Assembly: GCA_965221075.1 (NCBI GenBank)
Contig: OZ244865.1
Span: 1,426,001 to 1,490,000 of the forward strand
DNA: 64,000 nt
Reading direction: 5' to 3'
Source of the DNA: UBA2970 sp965221075
GTDB taxonomy: Bacteria > Verrucomicrobiota > Verrucomicrobiia > Limisphaerales > AAA164-E04
The position numbers were made by a program, and so were the translations under genes. Below are positions 24,919 to 33,646 of this stretch, piece by piece. Numbering within the stretch: position 1 is the first letter of the stretch; the number at the start of each line of letters is the position of its first letter. The notes under the pieces are model-generated. The model saw only the letters and a program-made list of their open reading frames with translations, was not told the origin of the DNA and did not search any database.

Positions 24919-27207
24919 ATGAGATACTGCTCCCTGCTCCTCCCGCTGGCCGTGTTTCTCGCCGGAGCGGAGGATCCTCCCGACCCTCCCGAGGTTCCTG
25001 CCGGGCATTCGGCCCACGGCGAGGCCTTCAACGAGGGTCCCCGCCAGCGGGCCTGGCTGATGGGGAGCACCGGCGATGTCCATCTGGAGATCACCACCGA
25101 TTCGGCCGAGGTGCAGGAGTTCTTCGACCAGGGGATCGGCCAGCTGCACGGCTTCTGGTACCTGGAGGCCGAGCGCAGCTTCCGCCATGCCGCGGCCCTG
25201 CAGCCCGGCTGCGCAATGGCCTACTGGGGCATGGCGATGGCCAATGTCAACAACTCGGAGAGGGCCAAGGACTTCATCGCCAAGGCCCAGGAACGCGTCG
25301 ACGGGGTCTCGGACAGGGAGCGCCTGTGGATCGAGAGCCTCCACCGCTACTACCACGGCTCGGAGAAGGATCGCAAGAAGCGGAGCCGCCAGTTCATCCG
25401 CGATCTGGAGTCCCTGGTCTTCGAGGATCCTGAGGATCCCGAGGCCAAGGCCTTTCTCGCCTGGGCCATCTACCACTACCGCAGCCAGCATCCGATCGGA
25501 TCCCACCTGGCGGTCAGCTCCCTGATGGAGGAGGTGTTCCAGGCCAGCCCCATGCACCCCGCCCACCACTACCGCATCCACCTGTGGGACTACGAGAAGC
25601 CCGGGCGGGCGCTGGCCTCGGCCGCCCTCTGCGGGCAGAGCGCTCCGGGGATCGCCCACATGTGGCACATGCCGGGGCACATCTACTCCAGGCTGCACCG
25701 GTACGCCGATGCGGCCTGGCAGCAGGAGGCCTCGGCGCGGGTGGATCACGCGCACATGATGCGCACCTGGCTCCTGCCCGATCAGATCTTCAACTACTCC
25801 CACAACAACGAATGGCTCATCCGCAACCTCAACCACCTGGGAAGAGCGCGGGATGCCGTGGACCTGGCCCGGAACATGATCGAGCTTCCGCGCCATCCCC
25901 GCTACAACACCCTGAAGCGGCGCAACAGCAGTTCGTCCTACGGCCGTCGGCGCCTGATCGAGACACTGGTCCGCTTCGAGCTGTGGGACTCCCTGCTGGA
26001 GCATGCCGGCACCGTGTACCTGGAACCGTCCGAGCAGGAGTCCGACATCGTCTCCAGGCAGACGGCTCTGGGACTGGCGGCCTGGCAGCTGGGGGACGGG
26101 GAGCGGCTCGTGGCCGAGCGCCGGCCCCTGGAGGATCTGCTCGAGAAGAAGCGCAAGCAGCGCATCGACGCCGGGGACAAGGCCGAGGCCGAGGCTGTCG
26201 AGGAGAACAAGTCCGAGGAGGACGTGGCCAAGGCCATGGTGGACGCGATGCGGCCCTTCGGCCGCTCCATCGCCAGCCTGAGGGGGGCCCTGGCCCGGTT
26301 CGATCTGTACCAGGCCCTTCACGACGGCCGGCACGAGGACGCCCGTGGGCACCTGGATCGCAGCAAGGGGCTCTCCAGCCTAGAGAAGGCCCGCGTCCGC
26401 CTGGTCCTGGGGGACGAGGACGAGGCGGTGGAGCTGATCCGGAGCCAGGCCGAGCGGAGTCCCGGGCAGGTCGCCGTCACTGGAGCGCTGGTGGAGATCC
26501 TGATGCAGACGGGCCGGACCGACGAGGCGGCCGACAGCTTCGAGGATCTGCGCGGGATCGCTGCCCACATGGACCAGGACCTGCCCCTCTACCGCCGCCT
26601 GAGCGCCCTGTCGTGCGAGCTGGGGCATACAGGCGACTGGAGGAAGCCGGCGGTCGCCGCCTCCGACGTTGGAGTCCGTCCCGATCTCGAAGGCCTGGGC
26701 CCCTTCCGCTGGAGCCCCTGGGAGGCTCCCGCCTGGACTCTCCAGGGAGCCGACGCCGGGCCGGTGCGGCTGGCCGACTACCGGGGCAGGCCCCTGCTGA
26801 TGGTCTTCTACCTGGGCTACGGCTGCGCCCACTGCGTGGAGCAGCTGGCGGCCCTCTCTCCTCGCGCCGGGGACTTCGCCCTGCAGGACATCTCGATCGT
26901 CGCCATCAGCACCGAGACCCCCGCCCAGCTGGAGGAGTCCTTCCAGAAGAGCGAGATGCTGGAGAAGATGCCCTTTCCCATCCTGTCCAACCATTCCCTG
27001 GACATTTTCCGCCTCTACCGGGCCTTCGACGACTTCGAGGGCGTTCCCATGCACGGCACCTTCCTCGTCGGCCCCGATGGGGCGGTCCGCTGGCAGGACA
27101 TCAGCTACGAGCCCTTCGAGGACGTCGCCTTCCTGCTGGAGGAATCCCGGCGCCTTCTGGGGCAGGGCGGAGCGAAGGTGGCCCTGGGCCTGGGCAGCGG
27201 ATCCTAG
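24919..27207 (+). CDS. Secreted TPR protein with C-terminal redoxin domain
   Basis: A 762-residue protein. A signal peptide (MRYCSLLLPLAVFLAGA) precedes a long helical TPR-like region, including LEAERSFRHAAALQPGCAMA and HPAHHYRIHLWDYEKPGRAL. A charged segment lies near residues 410-440. The last 170 residues form an AhpC/TSA-type thioredoxin fold with the redox pair CAHC at 636-639 (MVFYLGYGCAHCVEQLAAL) and GTFLVGPDGAVRW. Probable periplasmic thiol-dependent protein, with the helical part as a scaffold. The fold is clear but the substrate is not known. It ends 4 bp from the convergent coiled-coil gene. Confidence 0.85.
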   Translation: MRYCSLLLPLAVFLAGAEDPPDPPEVPAGHSAHGEAFNEGPRQRAWLMGSTGDVHLEITTDSAEVQEFFDQGIGQLHGFWYLEAERSFRHAAALQPGCAMAYWGMAMANVNNSERAKDFIAKAQERVDGVSDRERLWIESLHRYYHGSEKDRKKRSRQFIRDLESLVFEDPEDPEAKAFLAWAIYHYRSQHPIGSHLAVSSLMEEVFQASPMHPAHHYRIHLWDYEKPGRALASAALCGQSAPGIAHMWHMPGHIYSRLHRYADAAWQQEASARVDHAHMMRTWLLPDQIFNYSHNNEWLIRNLNHLGRARDAVDLARNMIELPRHPRYNTLKRRNSSSSYGRRRLIETLVRFELWDSLLEHAGTVYLEPSEQESDIVSRQTALGLAAWQLGDGERLVAERRPLEDLLEKKRKQRIDAGDKAEAEAVEENKSEEDVAKAMVDAMRPFGRSIASLRGALARFDLYQALHDGRHEDARGHLDRSKGLSSLEKARVRLVLGDEDEAVELIRSQAERSPGQVAVTGALVEILMQTGRTDEAADSFEDLRGIAAHMDQDLPLYRRLSALSCELGHTGDWRKPAVAASDVGVRPDLEGLGPFRWSPWEAPAWTLQGADAGPVRLADYRGRPLLMVFYLGYGCAHCVEQLAALSPRAGDFALQDISIVAISTETPAQLEESFQKSEMLEKMPFPILSNHSLDIFRLYRAFDDFEGVPMHGTFLVGPDGAVRWQDISYEPFEDVAFLLEESRRLLGQGGAKVALGLGSGS

Positions 27208-27211
27208 GAAT

Positions 27212-28072
27212 CTACCAGAAATCGCCTCCTAAAATGCCAAAACCGATCAACATCGACAACGGTCCGTTTGGGTCGTCGAGCAACCAGTTCCCGTCGATCT
27301 GACGCATTTGAACAGGGACCATAACCTTTACATTCGTTAAGTCTAAGTTGTCGTAGGCGGGCCGCCACTCTAACTGCTCTAACCCAATTCCCTTGGGTTG
27401 GATGCTTACATTGATGATATCGTCGGAGATCTGTGTCGATCCGAGCACATGTATCCCGGTCCAATGTTCCATAGATCCATTAAACTTGGCAGCAAACTGC
27501 TCGAGTTTCTGGTCTGACATCTCCCTCATCAACTCGGGCATCTTTTCCAGCATCCTGGGGCTCATAAGCTTGAGTGAATTTGCGACATTTCCCTCAATCA
27601 ATGTCGAAAAAAAGGATACCAAGGTGTCTTCAGGCGTCTTGGACCCACGGAAGATCCACTCGTCCTTGGGAAACAGCCCAGGAATCTGGCTGTCCTCCAC
27701 ATCCCCCGCTCCAGAGGCCAGCTCCGGACGAGAGCTTTCCGCATCCCTGTTCCTCCTGAGAGACTGGTTCTCCTGCTCCAGACGGCTCAGTTCAGACTTC
27801 ACCCGATCGATCTCGGTGGCAATGCGTGTCAAGCGGGCGACCTCCCCGCGGAGCCTGTGAACCTCGCTGGCATCCTCTTCCAGATCGGCCGACTTCTTCT
27901 GCTCCTTCTCAAGCTCCATCTTGAGCTTGGCATTCTCCTGCTTAACCAGCTCGTGGGTTTTCGTTGCCTCCAACCTCTTGTCCTTGAGATTGCCGGCATT
28001 GCTCCATTGCATCCAGGCCAGTGCCGACACCAGCGCCAGCCCCAATACCAAAAACGTCGCAACCTTCCTCAT
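27212..28072 (-). CDS. Low-GC membrane-anchored coiled-coil protein, unknown
   Basis: A 286-residue protein I do not recognise. One N-terminal hydrophobic segment (VATFLVLGLALVSALAWMQW) acts as anchor or signal. A coiled coil rich in E, K, L and Q covers about residues 32-108 (VKQENAKLKMELEKEQKK). The C-terminal 150 residues look globular (SKTPEDTLVSFFSTLIEGN, then KLMSPRMLEKMPELMREM). Base composition is near 50% GC against about 70% in all neighbours, so the gene may have been acquired. No Shine-Dalgarno precedes the ATG, and the promoter candidate starts transcription almost at the start codon. It is convergent with the TPR-redoxin gene. Confidence 0.75.
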   Translation of the reverse strand: MRKVATFLVLGLALVSALAWMQWSNAGNLKDKRLEATKTHELVKQENAKLKMELEKEQKKSADLEEDASEVHRLRGEVARLTRIATEIDRVKSELSRLEQENQSLRRNRDAESSRPELASGAGDVEDSQIPGLFPKDEWIFRGSKTPEDTLVSFFSTLIEGNVANSLKLMSPRMLEKMPELMREMSDQKLEQFAAKFNGSMEHWTGIHVLGSTQISDDIINVSIQPKGIGLEQLEWRPAYDNLDLTNVKVMVPVQMRQIDGNWLLDDPNGPLSMLIGFGILGGDFW

Positions 28073-28080
28073 AAGGTCGT

Positions 28081-28108
28081 GCTATACAGTCGATCCACTG
28101 TTGTTCAA
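28081..28108 (-). promoter_or_regulatory. Candidate promoter of the low-GC coiled-coil gene
   Basis: On the minus strand, ttgaac (28108-28103) and tatagc (28086-28081) lie 16 bases apart, each 4/6 to consensus. The start would fall 2-4 bases before the ATG, pointing to a nearly leaderless mRNA. Confidence 0.4.
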
Positions 28109-28208
28109 GTGCCAAGTTCCGGTCCATATCGCCAGATAATTCACATTTTTTGCGGGATCAGTACTGTTCAGTTTCATCCATTTGGTCCTGAGATGGAGCT
28201 AACAGGCC

Positions 28209-29681
28209 CTACTCCAGGGGCGGGAAGGGGAAGCGGGGCGACGGACGGCGCGCTTCCGCCATCAGGGAGGCTATCCGCTCCGCCACCTCGGGGCGCTCTT
28301 CGGCCAGGTCGTTCGACTCCGAGGGGTCGCTGTCCAGGTGGTAGAGCTCCATCTTGAGCGGATCGGGATTGCTCCTCTGGAGCATGTTCCTGCGGATCCC
28401 CTTCCAGGGGCCCGTCCACAGCGCCTGCTGCCCCCCGTAGCCGGGAAACTCCCGGTAGAGGTACTCCCGCTCTGGGGGAGCCCCGCCCTGGAGCAGTCCC
28501 GCCAGGCTCGCTCCGTCGCTCTCCACCGGCTCGCCCCCGGCCAGCTCCTGCAGGGTGGGAAGCCAGTCCTCGAAGCCGGTGCGGAAGTCGCTGACGCTGC
28601 CGGCCCGGATCTTCCCAGGCCAGCGGACAATCAGGGGAACCCGGACTCCGCCCTCGTATAGCGAGCCCTTGAGCCCCCTGAGGGGGCGAACGCTCTCGAA
28701 GAAGTCGTAGTCCACCTCCTCCTTGAGATGGGTGGTGCCGTTGTCCGAGGTGAACACCACCAGCGTGCTCTCCTCCAGGCCCAGCTCCTCCAGCAGATCG
28801 AGGATGCGTCCCACGTAGGTGTCCAGCCGGGTGATCATGGCGGCGTAGGCCGCCCGGGGAGTGAAGTGCGGGGTGTAGCCTCCCCGCGGCCGGGCGAAGG
28901 GGGGATCCTCCCATCCCAGGGCGGCGTACTCCCGGACCGAGTCCTCGGGCACATGGAGGGCCAGGTGGGGGATCACCGTGGGGTAGTAGAGGAAGAAGGG
29001 ACGGTCCCGGTTCTCCCTCACGAAGTCGAGCGCCGCCTGGTTGATGCGGTCGGGAGCATAGTCGCTTCCCTGGAAGCGTGCGTAGTCCTCGGGCCGGTCG
29101 GAGCGCTCTCCGGGAGCGAAGCCGGCATGTCCGGGGACGGGGGGATCGTTGTCGAGCGAGATGCGCCGGTCCCCGTCCCACAGGTAGGAGGGATAGTAGC
29201 TGTGGGCATGCCTCTGGCAGTTGTACCCGAAGAACCGGGAGAATCCCCGCTTCACCGGGTCTCCCTCCGATCCGGGGAAGCCCAGACCCCACTTGCCGAA
29301 GGCTCCGCATACATACCCCCGCCGGGCCAGCAGCTCGGAGACGAGGGGCTCCTCCCGGGGGATGGGCCGCTGTCCCTCGGGCCGGATCTCCCCGTTGTTC
29401 CGGATCGAAGCATGGCCCGGATGGCGCCCGGTCATCAGCACGCAGCGCGAGGGGGCGCAAACCGCGCTGCCGGAGTAGCTACGGGTGAAGCGCATGCCCT
29501 GCCGGGCCAGCCGGTCGATCCGGGGCGTCCGGATCAGCGTCTGCCCGTAGCATCCCAGCTCCGAGTAGCCCAGGTCGTCGGCCAGGATGAAGACGATGTT
29601 GGGACGGGAGGGATCCCGGGACTCGGCGACCGCGGGCCGGAGGCAGGGGCAGAGGAGGAGCAGGGCCAGGAGGTGTCTCAT
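28209..29681 (-). CDS. Secreted sulfatase (formylglycine type)
   Basis: A 490-residue type I sulfatase. A signal peptide (MRHLLALLLLCPCLRPAVA) precedes the metal-binding NIVFILADDLGY. The catalytic cysteine is C75 in CAPSR, the sequence modified to formylglycine, followed by VLMTGRHPGHASIRNN. Other family motifs are GKWGLGFPGSEGDP and FTSDNGTTHLKEEVDYDFF. It resembles the N-acetylgalactosamine-6-sulfatase-like group of marine Verrucomicrobiota and probably removes sulfate from polysaccharides in the periplasm. No maturation enzyme gene is nearby. Confidence 0.93.
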   Translation of the reverse strand: MRHLLALLLLCPCLRPAVAESRDPSRPNIVFILADDLGYSELGCYGQTLIRTPRIDRLARQGMRFTRSYSGSAVCAPSRCVLMTGRHPGHASIRNNGEIRPEGQRPIPREEPLVSELLARRGYVCGAFGKWGLGFPGSEGDPVKRGFSRFFGYNCQRHAHSYYPSYLWDGDRRISLDNDPPVPGHAGFAPGERSDRPEDYARFQGSDYAPDRINQAALDFVRENRDRPFFLYYPTVIPHLALHVPEDSVREYAALGWEDPPFARPRGGYTPHFTPRAAYAAMITRLDTYVGRILDLLEELGLEESTLVVFTSDNGTTHLKEEVDYDFFESVRPLRGLKGSLYEGGVRVPLIVRWPGKIRAGSVSDFRTGFEDWLPTLQELAGGEPVESDGASLAGLLQGGAPPEREYLYREFPGYGGQQALWTGPWKGIRRNMLQRSNPDPLKMELYHLDSDPSESNDLAEERPEVAERIASLMAEARRPSPRFPFPPLE

Positions 29682-29736
29682 GGGATGGATCGATGATGGC
29701 CGGGGGCCCCTGGCCGATCAAGTCCCCGGGGGCCTC

Positions 29737-30222
29737 CTACGGCGCGGTCTTGCGGGGATGGTCGAATGAGGCGACGGAGCCCTCGGGAAAGGCGTTCCAG
29801 CTGGGGGCGCGGCACTCGGCCAGGCCGCAGGTGGGCACGTTTTGCAGGCTGGAGAGCCCCAGCTGCCGGACCAGCTGGGTGATGGCGGGGTTGTGGCCGG
29901 CCATCAGGACCGAATTCCAGCCGGGATCGAGCTGAGCGACGGTCTGCCACCAGGTCTCGGTTCCAGCCTCGTAGAGCGAGGGGGTCCAGTCGATGGACTC
30001 GGGCGGGATGGCCAGCTCCCCGGCGAAGATCTCCACCGTCTGCCGGGCCCGCAGGGCCGGGCTGGAGACCACCCGGTCCAGAACCGCATGCCGGGCTGCG
30101 AGCCGCCGGGCCATGTCGAGCGCGTTGCGCCGGCCCCGGCCGTTGAGGGGGCGGTCGAAGTCGGCGAGCGATCCGTCCTTCCAGCTGGACTTGGCGTGGC
30201 GCAGGATCCAGAGGGTCTTCAT
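29737..30222 (-). CDS. sixA: SixA-like phosphohistidine phosphatase
   Basis: A 161-residue histidine-phosphatase-superfamily protein. The N-terminal catalytic motif is LRHAKSSWKDGSLADFDRPL, with LNGRGRRNA next and the second histidine in LMAGHNPAITQLVRQL. SixA enzymes remove phosphate from histidine, for example in phosphorelays. The start at 30222 overlaps the pyrophosphatase stop by 4 bp. The family is certain but the target is not. Confidence 0.85.
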   Translation of the reverse strand: MKTLWILRHAKSSWKDGSLADFDRPLNGRGRRNALDMARRLAARHAVLDRVVSSPALRARQTVEIFAGELAIPPESIDWTPSLYEAGTETWWQTVAQLDPGWNSVLMAGHNPAITQLVRQLGLSSLQNVPTCGLAECRAPSWNAFPEGSVASFDHPRKTAP

Positions 30223-32300
30223 GGCCTTCCGGGGAGGATGGCTCCGGCCGCCGGCGAGTCCATCAGCTGGTTCAGGATCTCGACCACGAAGTCCCTGCTG
30301 GCCCGTCCCTTGGACACCTCGTACACCCTGTCCTTGATCAGCGGCAGATCCAGCTCCTGGAGCAGCTGGTCCTCGCCGGCCGCGAACAGCACCGAGATGT
30401 GCGAGTCCTGCTCGCAGAGCAGCAGGCAGGAAAGGATCGCCCGATGCTTCCCCAGCGAGCGCTCCAGGCTGGCGACCAGGGCCTCCGAATCCTGGAGCGC
30501 GTAGTGGATGTCGGAGTCCTCGGTGGAGGAGAGCAGGACCTTGAGGTGCTCCCTTCCGGTGATCAGGCACTCCTGGTTGCGGGCGGTGATCTCGTCGGGG
30601 GAGAGCCCTGCCAGCTGAGAGACCGACCGGTTGACCAGGTGCTCCAGGGTGTGGATCAGGTAGGGAAGCAGCTGCTTCTTGCGGGAGACCACGCCCTTGA
30701 GCTGGTAGACTCCCGGGCGAGTCCGGGGGTAGTGGATCCGGGAGAGGAATTCCGGCTCGCCGGCCAGCAGGAGCAGCGAGCTCTGCCGGACCACGTCGGT
30801 GACCAGCAGCCCCGAGAAGTAGAGGCCCTTGCCGTTCCGGTAGGCCTCCAGGGCCCGCCCGATGCCCTCCTCGCGATCCCAGAAGCTCTTGAAGCCGATC
30901 TCCTCGATCTGGGCGATGCTGAAGCGGCGCTCCGAATGCTCGTACTCCTTGCAGTCGGCGGCGATGGCCTCCTCGACCGGACGGGAGGTGAGCACCGACC
31001 CCGAGCTGAAGAGCCGCTGGGTGAACTTCTCGGGATCCAGGGAGGTGATGGACGAGAGGCGGCCCAGGATGGCGGCGTCCAGCTGGGTGGTGGTCGGGGA
31101 GGTCAGGTTGAGGGTGTCGGAGATGAGGCCCGCCATCAGCAGCCCGGCGACGGGGCGGGCCAGGGGAAGGCCGTAGGTGAAGAACAGGTCGGCGACTATG
31201 GTGCAGGTGGAGCCCACCGGCCGGTTGACGAAGAGCATGGGCTCGGCCGAGGTGAAGGGGCCGATGCGGTGATGGTCGATGATCTCGACGATCTCCACCT
31301 GATCGGCTCCGGCCACCGCCTGGCTCAGCTCGTTGTGATCCACCAGGATGAGCTTGCGGTCCACCCGCTTGAGCAGGTCGGTCTTGGAGAGCACCCCCAC
31401 CACCCGCTTGTGGGCGTCGAGCACCGGAAAGGCCAGGAAGCGGGAGGCGACCGCCGTCTCCCGGATGTCGGCGATGCGCTCGTGCTCCTGGAAGCTCAGG
31501 TAGTGCTCGTGCTTCATGTGCTCCACCCCGATGGACGACCGGCAGAGCATCACCGTGCTGGCCGAGTCGAGCGGCGAGACCAGCAGGCAGACTCCGCTGC
31601 CGCGGGCCGCTTCTACCACGGCCTCGTCGACTTCGAGCCCTCCGGTGACGATCACCGCCCTGACGCCGTGCCCGATGGCCAGTTCCTGGACATCCCTCCG
31701 GTCTCCGGTGATCACCACCAGCCTCTGGGCGGGATAGCCGGGGAGCCGCCGCTCCAGCGACTCGCGGCTCATGGCTCCGACCATCAGGATCAGGTCCTCC
31801 TCCCGGTCCGCGTGGGTGGCGTACTTCAGATCGGCCTCGAGGTTGCGGCAAAGGGCCCCGATGCTGGCGACGACCTGCCGGGAGCGGAAGCTTCTGCCCG
31901 AGGGCATCAGGAAGCGGGCCATCTTGAACACCGAGATAAGGCCGTGGCAGTAGCGGTCCTCGTCCATGATCGGCAGCACCCGGATGTTGCCGGCCTCCAT
32001 CATGGAGAGCGCTTCGCTGGCGGAGGCGTCCGGGGCGATGCTCGACACCTGGTGCTGCATCACGTCCCTCACCTTGGGGGAGACGTCGGCCACGAAGCGC
32101 GGAGGCGCCATCCCGAATTCCCGCAGCACGAAGTCGATGCGGTCGTTGATGTCTCCGCACCTGGCGGCGACCACCTTGGCCTCGCCCTGGAGCCGCTTGA
32201 ATTCGGCGTAGCCGATGGCCGAACAGATGCTGTCGGTGTCGGGGTTGCGGTGTCCGATGACCAGTATCTCGCTCACGCTTGGCTTGTCCGTGCTGCGCAC
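30219..32300 (-). CDS. ppaC: CBS-DRTGG family II inorganic pyrophosphatase with C-terminal extension
   Basis: A 693-residue protein. The DHH domain starts GHRNPDTDSICSAIGYAEF and later has VDHNE and IDHHRIG. Between them lie a CBS pair (RDVMQHQVSSI; LAFPVLDAHKRVVGVLSKTD) and a DRTGG domain (TGDRRDVQELA, VIVTGG). DHHA2 ends at VVSRKKQ (539-543), where normal enzymes stop. Here 150 more residues follow that look like a second, weaker DHHA2 unit ending YEVSKGRASRDFVVEILNQL. It hydrolyses pyrophosphate with Mn2+ and should be nucleotide-regulated by the CBS domains. GTG start at 32300, and a GTG at 32276 (SEILVIGHRN) is equally possible. Confidence 0.9.
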   Translation of the reverse strand: MRSTDKPSVSEILVIGHRNPDTDSICSAIGYAEFKRLQGEAKVVAARCGDINDRIDFVLREFGMAPPRFVADVSPKVRDVMQHQVSSIAPDASASEALSMMEAGNIRVLPIMDEDRYCHGLISVFKMARFLMPSGRSFRSRQVVASIGALCRNLEADLKYATHADREEDLILMVGAMSRESLERRLPGYPAQRLVVITGDRRDVQELAIGHGVRAVIVTGGLEVDEAVVEAARGSGVCLLVSPLDSASTVMLCRSSIGVEHMKHEHYLSFQEHERIADIRETAVASRFLAFPVLDAHKRVVGVLSKTDLLKRVDRKLILVDHNELSQAVAGADQVEIVEIIDHHRIGPFTSAEPMLFVNRPVGSTCTIVADLFFTYGLPLARPVAGLLMAGLISDTLNLTSPTTTQLDAAILGRLSSITSLDPEKFTQRLFSSGSVLTSRPVEEAIAADCKEYEHSERRFSIAQIEEIGFKSFWDREEGIGRALEAYRNGKGLYFSGLLVTDVVRQSSLLLLAGEPEFLSRIHYPRTRPGVYQLKGVVSRKKQLLPYLIHTLEHLVNRSVSQLAGLSPDEITARNQECLITGREHLKVLLSSTEDSDIHYALQDSEALVASLERSLGKHRAILSCLLLCEQDSHISVLFAAGEDQLLQELDLPLIKDRVYEVSKGRASRDFVVEILNQLMDSPAAGAILPGRP

Positions 32301-32899
32301 GGAGCATGCCCCGGCAGGCGCCGGGGCTGCAAGAAGCCCTTGGACCCGCCTGCCGGTGGCGTCTCGGGGACTGGCGATCCGCTCCTCCGAGGCGAAGCGG
32401 TCCGGCGGCAGCGGGATTCCGCCTCATGCAGCCCGGGCGGCACGCGGGCCGTTCCCGGTCCTTCCGGAGGTTCGATCGGGATCCGGCGACGGGCCATCTG
32501 CTTCTTGCCGGCGTCTCCGGAGCAGCTCTTGCGGCGCTGTCCGCCTGCGCTGGAGGAGAGCTCCCGCTGCAGGCGGGGGAGAGTGAAGGCATGACGGGGA
32601 GAGGCGCACGTGCGGCGCGCTGCGCACGGCAGCGCGCCCGGGAAGCGGAGCGCCTGCGGAACCGGACCGGAAGCGTCGCACAGCGGCACGGCCGGCATCG
32701 GGACTCGCCCCGGGGAAGGAAAAGGGCGCTCCGGGCCCGCACGGTCCCTGCAGGGGGAGGCGGGAGGCCATGTGAGCGCGTCCTTGGAGATCGGCTGCTC
32801 GGGGCCGGGGGCTTCTCCCCTTCGGGACGGACGGTCCCGAGCGGGCGAGGAGGGCGCATTGCCGTTGAGCCACGGGGGGATGTGCGCCACCATCGGGGC
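32301..32899. other. 599-bp region without a supported gene
   Basis: Divergent gap between the pyrophosphatase and sufT. A frame in phase with sufT stays open through it and contains a lipoprotein-like string (LLLAGVSGAALAALSACAGG), but upstream and downstream composition is Arg/Ala/Pro-rich noise. I see no RNA gene, repeat or clear promoter. It may hold eroded sequence. Confidence 0.45.
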
Positions 32900-33424
32900 A
32901 TGAGCGTATCGCCCCCCATCGAGCTCTCCCGTGATGTCGAGGCCACCGCCATTCCCTCGGGCAGGCGCGAGACGCTGGGCAAGGGCGTCACCGCGTACAT
33001 CTCCCAGGAGCTGGGGGGGGCCTTCACCGTCCATGCCCAGGGAGCCCTCTACCGCATCGAGGGCCGGGATGCCGACGCGCTGGGACGGGAGGCGCTGGTC
33101 GAGGAGCCGGTCGACGAGGAAGTGGACGTGTGGGGGGCGCTGCGCAACTGCTACGACCCCGAGATACCGGTCAACATCGTGGATCTGGGGCTGGTCTACG
33201 ACATGGAGAAGCGGGCCCTTCCCAACGGCCGCTACCGGGTGCTGGTCCGCATGACCCTCACCGCTCCGGGCTGCGGCATGGGGGAGGTGATCGCCGGCGA
33301 CGCGCGGGAGAAGCTCGTCGCGCTTCCCGCAGTGGAGGACGCGACGGTGGAGCTGGTCTGGGATCCGCCCTGGCACCAGTCGATGATCTCGGCCGAGGGG
33401 CGCAAGAAGCTGGGACTGGAGTAG
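32900..33424 (+). CDS. sufT: SufT-type Fe-S cluster assembly protein
   Basis: A 174-residue protein. The N-terminal extension (PIELSRDVEATAIPSGRRET, LGKGVTAYISQELGGAF) followed by a DUF59/MIP18 domain (YDPEIPVNIVDLGLVYDM, TLTAPGCGMGEVI) is the SufT layout. The conserved cysteine sits in APGCGMG. SufT helps mature Fe-S proteins. Not in a suf operon here. The ATG at 32900 starts the conserved N-terminus, and the longer in-phase frame is rejected. Confidence 0.88.
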   Translation: MSVSPPIELSRDVEATAIPSGRRETLGKGVTAYISQELGGAFTVHAQGALYRIEGRDADALGREALVEEPVDEEVDVWGALRNCYDPEIPVNIVDLGLVYDMEKRALPNGRYRVLVRMTLTAPGCGMGEVIAGDAREKLVALPAVEDATVELVWDPPWHQSMISAEGRKKLGLE

Positions 33425-33433
33425 GGCGCAGGG

Positions 33434-33646
33434 ATGGAAGAGGAAGAGGCGGTCGATCGGATCAAGGAGGCCTGCGCCGCCATGGCCAGGGAGATGATGC
33501 GGATCACACAGGCGGTGCCGCATCTGGGCCACAAGGAGGTCCAGGAGCGGCTCTTCGAGACCATGTACCAGCTGACCACCAACGTGGAGACGGTCAAGAA
33601 GCAGGTGGGGAGGATAGGGGGAGGGGACGGCTCGACGCTGCTGTAG
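33434..33646 (+). CDS. Small acidic helical protein after sufT, unknown
   Basis: A 70-residue predicted protein starting 9 bp after the sufT stop. The composition is protein-like and helical (DRIKEACAAMAREMMRITQA, ERLFETMYQLTTNVETVKKQ), which supports a real gene. I do not recognise a family. Its 3' end overlaps the convergent hisC by 53 bp. It is probably co-transcribed with sufT. Confidence 0.55.
   Translation: MEEEEAVDRIKEACAAMAREMMRITQAVPHLGHKEVQERLFETMYQLTTNVETVKKQVGRIGGGDGSTLL

Noticed and set aside
24185..24922. 245-residue open frame in the gap before the TPR-redoxin gene
   Set aside because: No family match, arbitrary ends, crosses a terminator and a promoter candidate.
32279..32899. 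Upstream extension of sufT with a lipoprotein-like string
   Set aside because: Composition is Arg/Ala/Pro-rich noise outside the short string, and SufT homologues begin at 32900.
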